A stretch of 64,000 nucleotides of DNA. Source: Pseudomonadota bacterium. Lineage in GTDB: Bacteria > Pseudomonadota > Gammaproteobacteria > Burkholderiales > Gallionellaceae. The notes beneath the pieces were generated by a model. It saw only the letters and a list, made by a program, of their open reading frames with translations, had not been told where the DNA came from and searched no databases. Below, one piece after another: positions 54,835 through 61,870 of this stretch. The first letter of the stretch is position 1, and every line of letters begins with the position of its first letter. Location of the stretch: contig JAJYYO010000002.1 in the NCBI GenBank assembly GCA_021800795.1, positions 129,354 through 193,353 on the forward strand. The letters run 5' to 3'. A program made the translations under genes and the position numbers.

Positions 54835-56348
54835 GCCTGATGGAACCTCTAGCCATTCGACTAGGCGGCCAAACAACACCCGCCAAGTCGCTGGTTATGC
54901 CACGATATTCAGAATACAAAGCCAGCGGCATAGACTGGCTGGGCGAAGTGCCGGAACATTGGGATGTGAAGTCAATTAAGTGGTTATCTCCTGTTCAACG
55001 AGGCGCATCACCTCGTCCAATTGACGACCCCAAATATTTCGATGATGAAGGCGAATATGCTTGGGTGCGGATTGCGGATGTTTCTGCATCTGACGGAGAG
55101 TTACGCGACACAACTCAACGGCTCTCAGACTTGGGAAGTTCGCTCAGCGTTAAGATCAATCCCGGTGAGTTGTTTATCAGCATAGCCGGAACTGTCGGCA
55201 AACCTTGCATCTCAGCGATAAAGGCGTGTATCCACGATGGCTTCGTTTACTTTCCAACGTTGCAAATCCCGCCGATTTTTCTTTATCGGATTTTTGAGGC
55301 GGGTGTTTGTTATGGCGGATTGGGAAAATTCGGTACACAACTCAATCTGAATACGGACACAATTGGTTCAATACGTATTGCACTACCACCCACTGATGAA
55401 CTAAACGCAATTTTAACCTTCCTCGACCGCGAGACGAGGAAGATTGATGCGTTGATTGCCGAGCAGCGGCGGCTGGTGGAGCTGCTGGCGGAAAAGCGGC
55501 AGGCGGTGATTTCGCACGCCGTCACCAAGGGGCTGGGAGCCCGTCATTCCGGCGCAGGCCGGAATCCAGCAGAAAAAATAATCCCGCAAAGCGGACAAAA
55601 CCGTTGTCCTGTTACGCAGGAATTTTCAAATCAACTGGATTCCGGCCTGCGCCGGAATGACGGCGTGGCGATGAAAGATTCCGGCATAGCATGGCTGGGC
55701 GAAGTGCCGGTGCATTGGGAAGTGATGAAAATGAAGCACCTTGCCTCGCGTATTGCCAGTGGGAAAACGCCGCTTGGCGGAAGCGAAATTTATGTAGATG
55801 AAGGCGTGATGTTTTTGAGAAGCCAAAACGTCTATGACGAAGGGCTGCGACTTGAAGATGTTGCTTATATTAGCGAAGCCATTGATGAAATGATGAGCGT
55901 GAGTAGCATCCGACCGAACGATATTTTGCTAAACGTAACGGGTGCATCAATTGGGCGCTCATGCGTTGTGCCATCTGAATTTCCCTCCGCCAATGTTAAT
56001 CAGCATGTTTGTGTAATCCGTTTGAGAACGCTAGCTCAAGTTCCTTTTGTTGGTTTGTTCTTCAAATCAATGCCTGTCAAAAATCAAATCGACCACGCCC
56101 AAAATGGCGCAGCGCGTGAAGGGTTGAACTTCGATCAAATTGGCAATATGTCGATTGCATTGCCACCACTTGAAGAGCAACAAACCATCGCCGCCTTTCT
56201 CGACACCGAAACCGCCAAATTCGACGCCCTCACCTTGGAAGCCAACCGCGCCATCGCGTTGCTGCAAGAGCGCCGCAGCGCGCTGATTTCCGCCGCCGTC
56301 ACCGGCAAAATAGACGTGCGAAAATTTGCGAACCAGGAGGCGATATGA
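54831..56348 (+). CDS. hsdS: Type I RM specificity subunit HsdS (system 2) with two repeat insertions
   Basis: The 505-aa protein has two target-recognition halves, each opened by a near-identical lead (YKASGIDWLGEVPEHWDV; MKDSGIAWLGEVPVHWEV) and closed by a helical region (FLDRETRKIDALIAEQRRLVELLAEKRQAVISHAVTKGL; FLDTETAKFDALTLEANRAIALLQERRSALISAAVTGKI). Two repeats are in frame. A 62-bp element supplies residues 3-22 ahead of the likely original start, ATG 54897. A 123-bp element of 41 codons lies exactly in the linker between the two halves. Both keep the frame open. Linker length sets the spacer of type I sites, so specificity may be altered or lost. Confidence 0.92.
   Translation: MSLMEPLAIRLGGQTTPAKSLVMPRYSEYKASGIDWLGEVPEHWDVKSIKWLSPVQRGASPRPIDDPKYFDDEGEYAWVRIADVSASDGELRDTTQRLSDLGSSLSVKINPGELFISIAGTVGKPCISAIKACIHDGFVYFPTLQIPPIFLYRIFEAGVCYGGLGKFGTQLNLNTDTIGSIRIALPPTDELNAILTFLDRETRKIDALIAEQRRLVELLAEKRQAVISHAVTKGLGARHSGAGRNPAEKIIPQSGQNRCPVTQEFSNQLDSGLRRNDGVAMKDSGIAWLGEVPVHWEVMKMKHLASRIASGKTPLGGSEIYVDEGVMFLRSQNVYDEGLRLEDVAYISEAIDEMMSVSSIRPNDILLNVTGASIGRSCVVPSEFPSANVNQHVCVIRLRTLAQVPFVGLFFKSMPVKNQIDHAQNGAAREGLNFDQIGNMSIALPPLEEQQTIAAFLDTETAKFDALTLEANRAIALLQERRSALISAAVTGKIDVRKFANQEAI
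54837..54898. repeat. 62-bp repeat family copy B at the 5' end of hsdS-2
   Basis: The reverse complement matches 20880-20941 in hsdM-1 at 52 of 62 positions with no gaps; shared ends are ataaccagcgacttggc and gttccatcag. Here it is read in the opposite direction, as LMEPLAIRLGGQTTPAKSLV. Confidence 0.8.
55541..55663. mobile_element. Small palindromic element with perfect 29-bp inverted ends in hsdS-2
   Basis: Arms at 55541-55569 and 55635-55663 are exact reverse complements (ccgtcattccggcgcaggcc...). The element is 123 bp, exactly 41 codons, with an AT-richer middle. It encodes ARHSGAGRNPAEK...SGLRRNDG in frame. The end sequence is like the gtcattccg-type repeats of many proteobacteria and Neisseria. 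It has no coding capacity of its own. Confidence 0.85.
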
Positions 56349-57478
56349 AATTCGAAACTTTTCAGGCGGGAGTTTGGCAGCAGCGTTATCAGTACAAAAG
56401 CTTTGAGCCTGTACCCGTCAATCATGCGTGGATTTGGGAAGACCCGGCCATCAATGCCCTGCTGGAGAATGCGAATCGGGCACTGGGTGAACTGAATGCT
56501 TTTTCGCTCATCGTGCCGGACATCGATTTGTTCATCGAAATGCACGTGGTGAAAGAGGCGCAAACCTCCAGTCGTATCGAAGGTACGCAAACCGGGATTG
56601 ACGAGGCGCTGATGGCGGAGGAGCAGATTTTGCCCGAAAAACGCGACGACTGGCGCGAGGTGCGCAATTACATTGATGCCGTTAACTCGGCGATTGGCGA
56701 ATTGAAGCATTTGCCGCTGTCCAACCGACTGTTGAAACAGACGCATGCTATCCTGATGCAAGGGGTGCGGGGCGATCACAAGCAACCGGGGGAATTTCGC
56801 ATCAGCCAGAACTGGATAGGCGGTTCCAGCCTGACGGATGCCGTCTTTATCCCGCCGCATCCTGATGGGGTCGCCGAATTGATGGGCGACATGGAGAAGT
56901 TTTGGCATAACGAAGAAATTGTCGTGCCGCATTTGATTAGGGTGGCAATCAGTCATTACCAGTTTGAAACGATCCACCCTTTTCTGGATGGCAATGGGCG
57001 TATCGGGCGGTTGTTGATTCCGTTGTACTTGGTCAGTCATGGCTTGCTGGCAAAGCCCTCGCTGTATTTGTCGGACTTTTTTGAGCGCAATCGGGCAAGT
57101 TATTACGACGCATTGATGCGGGTGCGTATTTCCAATGATCTGGCTCACTGGGTGAAATTTTTCTTGAGCGGCGTAGCGGAAACAGCCAGCAAGGGGCGCG
57201 ATGCGTTCCGGCAAATTTTGTCTTTGCGTAACGAGGTGGAGCAGGCGGTTCTCGGCCTGGGAAAACGTGCTCGTCTTGCGCATCAGGCGTTAAATTATTT
57301 GTATCAAAAGCCAATTATTACCGCTCAAGATATGGAGCGAGCACTGGGAATCAGTACGCCTACCGCCAATACGCTGATTCGCGAATTGATGCGCATTGGC
57401 ATACTGATCGAAATTACCGGACAACAACGTGGGCGCGCCTATGCATTTGATCGTTACCTTAGTCTGTTCGTTAGTTAA
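56345..57478 (+). CDS. Fic-domain protein with N-terminal inhibitory motif and winged helix
   Basis: The 377-aa protein has the complete Fic motif HPFLDGNGRIGRLL, so AMP-transfer (or a related nucleotidyl transfer) activity is possible. Near residue 80 it has TSSRIEGTQTGIDEAL, which fits the inhibitory helix (S/T)xxxE(G/N) of autoinhibited class II Fic proteins. The C-terminal domain is a winged helix (MERALGISTPTANTLIRELMRIGILIEI). Similar Fic genes are found between hsdS and hsdR in other genomes. The start overlaps the hsdS stop. The target is unknown; a control or backup toxin role in the RM locus is inference. Confidence 0.92.
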   Translation: MKFETFQAGVWQQRYQYKSFEPVPVNHAWIWEDPAINALLENANRALGELNAFSLIVPDIDLFIEMHVVKEAQTSSRIEGTQTGIDEALMAEEQILPEKRDDWREVRNYIDAVNSAIGELKHLPLSNRLLKQTHAILMQGVRGDHKQPGEFRISQNWIGGSSLTDAVFIPPHPDGVAELMGDMEKFWHNEEIVVPHLIRVAISHYQFETIHPFLDGNGRIGRLLIPLYLVSHGLLAKPSLYLSDFFERNRASYYDALMRVRISNDLAHWVKFFLSGVAETASKGRDAFRQILSLRNEVEQAVLGLGKRARLAHQALNYLYQKPIITAQDMERALGISTPTANTLIRELMRIGILIEITGQQRGRAYAFDRYLSLFVS

Positions 57479-57533
57479 AGTTTGACTACTAACTTTAACT
57501 AACAACTTCTCTTGCTTAAAGTTTGGATAACAA

Positions 57534-60500
57534 ATGAGCCTGCACAAGGAAATAGAATTCGAGAACGACATCTGCGCACATCTGGCCGCACACGGCTGGC
57601 TGTATGCCGATGGCGACTTTGCCAATTACGACCGTGCCCGCGCCATGTTCCCCGCCGATGTGATTGCCTGGGTGCAGGATACCCAGCCCAAGGCGTGGGA
57701 CGCATTGAGCAAGAGTCACGGCGCAGCCGCCGAAGCTGTTTTGCTGGATCGGTTACGCCGCCAACTGGATGATAGAGGCACGCTGGATGTGTTGCGGCAT
57801 GGCATTGAGTTGCTGGGTCTGCGCCAACCGTTGCAGCTTGCGCAGTTCAAGCCCGCGCTGGCGATGAACCCTGAGTTACAACAGAAGTACGCCGCCAACC
57901 GTCTGCGCGTGGTGCGTCAGGTGCGTTACTCTCTGCACAATGAGAATTCGATTGATCTGGTGCTGTTCCTGAACGGCCTGCCAATTGCGACGGTGGAGCT
58001 GAAATCAAACTTCACGCAGTCAGTGGATGATGCGGTTGATCAGTATCGCTTCGACCGCCATCCCAAACCCAAAGGGCAAAACGCCGCCGAACCACTGCTG
58101 GATTTTCCGCGTGGCGCACTGGTGCATTTCGCGGTGAGCAACAGCCAGGTGTGCATGACCACGCGCCTGCTGGGTTCGGCAACCACGTTCCTGCCCTTCA
58201 ATCTGGGCGACCACGGCGCGGCGGGTAATCCGGTCAATCCGAACGGACATCGCACCGCCTATCTGTGGGAACAGGTGTGGGCGCGGGAGGGCTGGCTGGA
58301 GATCATCGGGCGTTATATCGTCGCCCGTCGCGGCAGCAAAAAGCAGATTGTGGCGATCATCTTCCCGCGCTATCACCAGCTGGATGCCACCCGGAAACTG
58401 CTGGAAACGGTGTTGGCTGAAGGTGCGGGACAGAAATACCTGATCCAGCATTCTGCAGGTTCGGGCAAGACCAACTCTATCGCGTGGACGGCGCACTTCC
58501 TTGCCGATCTGCACGACGCGCAGCACCAGAAGCTGTTCGACTCGGTGCTGGTGGTATCGGATCGCACGGTGCTGGATACGCAGTTGCAGGAAGCCATCTT
58601 CGACTTCGAGCGTACCGCAGGGGTTGTCGCCACCATCAAGGGCGAGAACATGAGCAAGAGCGGTGAACTGGCGCAAGCCTTGTCGGGCGGCAAGAAAATT
58701 GTGGTGTGCACCATCCAGACTTTCCCCTTTGCGTTACAGGCCGTGCAGGAGTTGGCAGCGACACAGGGCAAACGCTTCGCGGTGATTGCCGATGAAGCGC
58801 ACAGTTCACAGACGGGTGCTGCCGCATCCAAGCTCAAACAGTTGTTGAGTTTTGATGAAATGCAGGAACTGGCGGATGGCGGCGAGATCGGCACGGAAGA
58901 CTTGCTGGCAGCCAACATGGCGGCACGGGCGAATGACGCGGGGATTACCTACGTCGCCTTTACTGCCACGCCCAAAGCCAAAACGCTGGAGTTGTTCGGT
59001 CGTCGCCCCAATCCGGCACTGCCTGCCAGCGATAGCAATCTGCCTGTTCCGTTTCACGTCTATTCCATGCGTCAGGCCATTGAAGAGTGTTTCATCCTCG
59101 ATGTGCTGAAGAACTACACGCCGTACAAGCTGGCTTTCAAACTCGCCAACGGGCAAGCCCGTTCTCCCACCCCAACCCTCCCCCGCGCTGCGGGAGAGGG
59201 GGCGACAGAATCGCTACGCGAATCTCCAATCCCGGAAGGGCGCGAATGGGATGAGAAAGAAGTGGAGCGCAGCACGGCGATGAAAGGCATCATGCGCTGG
59301 GTGCGATTGCATCCCTACAACATCATCCAGAAGGTGCAAGTGGTGGTGGAGCACTTCCGCGAGAACGTGCAGCCGTTACTCGAAGGTAAAGCCAAAGCGA
59401 TGGTGGTGGTCGGCAGTCGTCTGGAGGCGGTGCGCTGGCAGATTGCCATCGACAAATACATCAAGTCGCAGGGCTACAAAATCGGCACGCTGGTGGCGTT
59501 CTCCGGCGAAGTGAACGATCAGGAATCTTACCCCGACCCACTGTCTGAAACCAGCAAAATGCTCAACGCCAACCTGAACGGGCGCGACATCCGCGAGGCG
59601 TTTGCCACAGACGAGTATCAGATTCTGCTGGTCGCCAATAAATTCCAGACCGGCTTTGACCAGCCCCTGCTGTGCGGCATGTACGTGGACAAGCGGCTGG
59701 CGGGCATTCAGGCGGTGCAAACCTTGTCACGCCTGAACCGCGCCTATCCGGGCAAGGAGACGACCTATGTACTCGACTTCGTGAACGATCCTGACGAGGT
59801 GTTGAGTGCCTTCAAGACTTACTTTGAAACGGCGGAGCTGATTGGGGTAACCGACCCGAATCTGGTGTATGACTTACGCGCCAAGCTGGACTCGGAAGGC
59901 CATTACGACGACAACGAGGTGGATCGTGTGGTGAACGTGGAAATGAATCCCAACGCGTCGCAGTCGGAGCTTTCCGCTGCCATTGAACCCGTGGCGGATC
60001 GACTGTTGAAACGCTACAAAGCCGCGCTGGAAGCATTCAAGGCTGCCGCGATGAAGCAGGATGCCAGCGGGCTTGCCCGCTTCCCCCACCTCAACCCTCC
60101 CCCGAAGGGAAAGGGAGCGAACGAATCGCTGCGCGACTATTACGTTTCTGCAGAACAAGCCGCACAGGACGAAATGAATGCGCTGGTGTTGTTCAAACAC
60201 AATCTGGGAGCATTCCAGCGGGTGTATGCCTTCCTGTCGCAGATATTCGACTATGGCAACACCGCCATCGAGAAACGCGCCATTTTCTTCAAACGATTGC
60301 TACCCCTGCTGGAGTTCGGGCGGGAGCGTGAAGGCGTCGATTTGTCCAAGGTAACGTTGACCCATCACAAGCTGAAGGAGCAGGGCAAACGCAACTTGGC
60401 ACTGGTGAACGGGGAATATCCCAAGCTGGCCCCACTGACCGAACCCGGCAGCGGCGAGGTGCGCGAGCAGGAGAAGATCTACCTCGCACTGATTATCGCC

Positions 60501-60809
60501 AAGGTGAACGATTTGTTTGAGGGCGAGCTGACCGACGACGACAAGCTGATTTACGTAAACCATGTGTTGAAAGGCAAGCTGCTCGAATCGGATATTCTGG
60601 TGCAGCAGGCCAATAACAATACCAAGGAACAGTTCGCCAACTCCCCCGATCTGGCGAATGAGCTGATGAACGCGATCATGGATGCGCTGTCGGCTCACTC
60701 ATCGTTGAGTAAGCAGGCACTTGGGTCGGAGAAGGTGCGGAGTGGTTTGAAAGATGTGTTGCTTGGCCCCGCTCAGTTGTACGAGGCTTTGCGTGAGCAG
60801 CGCGTATGA
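57534..60809 (+). CDS. hsdR: Type I RM restriction subunit HsdR (system 2)
   Basis: The 1091-aa subunit has an N-terminal PD-(D/E)xK nuclease (SIDLVLFLNGLPIATVELKSNF), motor motifs Walker A HSAGSGKTNS, VIADEAHSSQTG and FTATPKAKTLELFG, and a C-terminal helical domain. It differs from HsdR of system 1 throughout. Two repeat-encoded peptides interrupt it: SPTPTLPRAAGEGATESLRE near residue 545 and FPHLNPPPKGKGANESLRD near 850. Both continue into a similar gaatcgct-cgcga sequence. It follows fic after 55 bp and ends the operon. Core motifs are intact. Confidence 0.94.
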   Translation: MSLHKEIEFENDICAHLAAHGWLYADGDFANYDRARAMFPADVIAWVQDTQPKAWDALSKSHGAAAEAVLLDRLRRQLDDRGTLDVLRHGIELLGLRQPLQLAQFKPALAMNPELQQKYAANRLRVVRQVRYSLHNENSIDLVLFLNGLPIATVELKSNFTQSVDDAVDQYRFDRHPKPKGQNAAEPLLDFPRGALVHFAVSNSQVCMTTRLLGSATTFLPFNLGDHGAAGNPVNPNGHRTAYLWEQVWAREGWLEIIGRYIVARRGSKKQIVAIIFPRYHQLDATRKLLETVLAEGAGQKYLIQHSAGSGKTNSIAWTAHFLADLHDAQHQKLFDSVLVVSDRTVLDTQLQEAIFDFERTAGVVATIKGENMSKSGELAQALSGGKKIVVCTIQTFPFALQAVQELAATQGKRFAVIADEAHSSQTGAAASKLKQLLSFDEMQELADGGEIGTEDLLAANMAARANDAGITYVAFTATPKAKTLELFGRRPNPALPASDSNLPVPFHVYSMRQAIEECFILDVLKNYTPYKLAFKLANGQARSPTPTLPRAAGEGATESLRESPIPEGREWDEKEVERSTAMKGIMRWVRLHPYNIIQKVQVVVEHFRENVQPLLEGKAKAMVVVGSRLEAVRWQIAIDKYIKSQGYKIGTLVAFSGEVNDQESYPDPLSETSKMLNANLNGRDIREAFATDEYQILLVANKFQTGFDQPLLCGMYVDKRLAGIQAVQTLSRLNRAYPGKETTYVLDFVNDPDEVLSAFKTYFETAELIGVTDPNLVYDLRAKLDSEGHYDDNEVDRVVNVEMNPNASQSELSAAIEPVADRLLKRYKAALEAFKAAAMKQDASGLARFPHLNPPPKGKGANESLRDYYVSAEQAAQDEMNALVLFKHNLGAFQRVYAFLSQIFDYGNTAIEKRAIFFKRLLPLLEFGREREGVDLSKVTLTHHKLKEQGKRNLALVNGEYPKLAPLTEPGSGEVREQEKIYLALIIAKVNDLFEGELTDDDKLIYVNHVLKGKLLESDILVQQANNNTKEQFANSPDLANELMNAIMDALSAHSSLSKQALGSEKVRSGLKDVLLGPAQLYEALREQRV
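59163..59204. repeat. In-frame palindromic repeat in hsdR-2 (site 1)
   Basis: tctcccaccccaaccctccc then ccgcgctgcgggagaggggg is a G/C-rich family copy encoding SPTPTLPRAAGEG, inserted before the conserved EWDEKEVERSTAMKG. Confidence 0.8.
60080..60120. repeat. In-frame palindromic repeat in hsdR-2 (site 2)
   Basis: cttcccccacctcaaccctc then ccccgaagggaaagggagcg is a slightly degenerate family copy encoding FPHLNPPPKGKGA in the C-terminal helical domain. Confidence 0.75.
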
Positions 60810-60927
60810 AGTTAGCTTCGCTTTCAGTTATGACCCGCCCGCACTGGATTTTCAAGGTCATCATATACGCCCCGAAAAATAGAATAAATTAATAAATAAT
60901 CAATATAAACAACATGAATTGCAAAAT

Positions 60928-61713
60928 ATGAAACTGGCTACCTGGAATGTGAATTCGTTAAAAGTCCGTCTGCCTCAGGTGCTGGACTGGCTGGCTGCCA
61001 ACCCGGTCGAGGTGTTGTGTTTGCAGGAAACCAAGCAGCAGGACGCCGATTTTCCGAAGGATGAACTGCTGGCCGCCGGTTATCACAGCGTGTTTTCAGG
61101 GCAGAAGACTTATAACGGCGTGGCGATTTTAAGCCGCGAAGAGCCGTCCGATGTGCAGATGGGGATTCCGGCCCTTCGACCCGGCTCAGGACAGGCTTTT
61201 GAGGATGAGCAGAAGCGCGTGATTGCCGCTACCTTTGGCGATGTGCGCGTGGTCAATGTATATATCCCTAACGGTCAGAGCATAGATTCAGACAAGTACC
61301 AGTACAAGCTGGGCTGGCTCAAGGCGCTGCACGACTGGCTGAAACAGGAACTTGTACGCTACCCGAAGCTGGTATTGCTGGGCGACTACAACATCGCACC
61401 GGAAGACCGCGATGTGCACGATCCGGCGGCATGGGTGGGCAATGTGCTGGTCAGCGAACCTGAGCGTGATGCCTTCCGTGCACTGCAAGCGCTGGGTTTA
61501 AAGGACAGTTACCGTCTGTTCGAGCAGACGGAAAAAACCTTCAGCTGGTGGGATTACCGCATGATGGCATTTCGCCGCAACATGGGGCTGCGCATCGACC
61601 ATATCCTGATCAGCGAGGCGCTGGCGCCCCGGTGCAAAAGCTGCGTCATCGACAAGGCGCCGCGCAAGCTAGAGCGTCCGTCGGATCACACGCCGGTGAT
61701 CGTGGAATTGTAA
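60928..61713 (+). CDS. xthA: Exodeoxyribonuclease III
   Basis: The start at 60928 (MKLATWNVNSLKVRLPQVLDWL) fits the family; the track adds three residues. The 261-aa protein has the EEP nuclease signatures LCLQETKQQD, NVYIPNGQSI, LLGDYNIAPEDRDVHDP, FSWWDYRM and PSDHTPVIVEL. It acts as AP endonuclease and 3'-5' exonuclease in base-excision repair. Between MGIP and FEDEQKRVIA lies a nine-residue insert, ALRPGSGQA, encoded by gcccttcgacccggctcagg plus acaggct, a common proteobacterial repeat motif. The catalytic residues are intact. An AT-rich promoter region of about 110 bp precedes it. Confidence 0.95.
   Translation: MKLATWNVNSLKVRLPQVLDWLAANPVEVLCLQETKQQDADFPKDELLAAGYHSVFSGQKTYNGVAILSREEPSDVQMGIPALRPGSGQAFEDEQKRVIAATFGDVRVVNVYIPNGQSIDSDKYQYKLGWLKALHDWLKQELVRYPKLVLLGDYNIAPEDRDVHDPAAWVGNVLVSEPERDAFRALQALGLKDSYRLFEQTEKTFSWWDYRMMAFRRNMGLRIDHILISEALAPRCKSCVIDKAPRKLERPSDHTPVIVEL
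61171..61197. repeat. 27-bp repeat fragment in xthA
   Basis: gcccttcgacccggctcagg followed by acaggct keeps frame and adds ALRPGSGQA to ExoIII. It resembles the widespread cccttcgacaggctcagg repeat. Confidence 0.65.
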
Positions 61714-61791
61714 ATCCAGTCGGTCATGGGTTGAACAGGTCGTTTGGGTGCGTGGCTGGTGCAGCAAATTATCCGGCGCGCCGCTCGGACA

Positions 61792-61823
61792 TGAAAAACG
61801 GGAACCCGAATTCCCGTTTTTCA
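61792..61823. terminator. Bidirectional intrinsic terminator between xthA and ppc
   Basis: A perfect 13-bp stem (tgaaaaacgggaa / ttcccgtttttca) closes a 6-nt loop and has T runs on both strands. It should end both convergent transcripts. Confidence 0.9.
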
Positions 61824-61870
61824 TTCAGGCAGTTGCCGGAAATCCTGAAGTTCATATCGGTTTTCTGCCG

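Noticed and set aside
19617-60809. The two type I RM systems as a recent duplication
   Set aside because: HsdM, HsdS and HsdR of the two systems differ in domain leads, lengths and motif spacing, and the accessory genes differ. They are separate acquisitions or old families.
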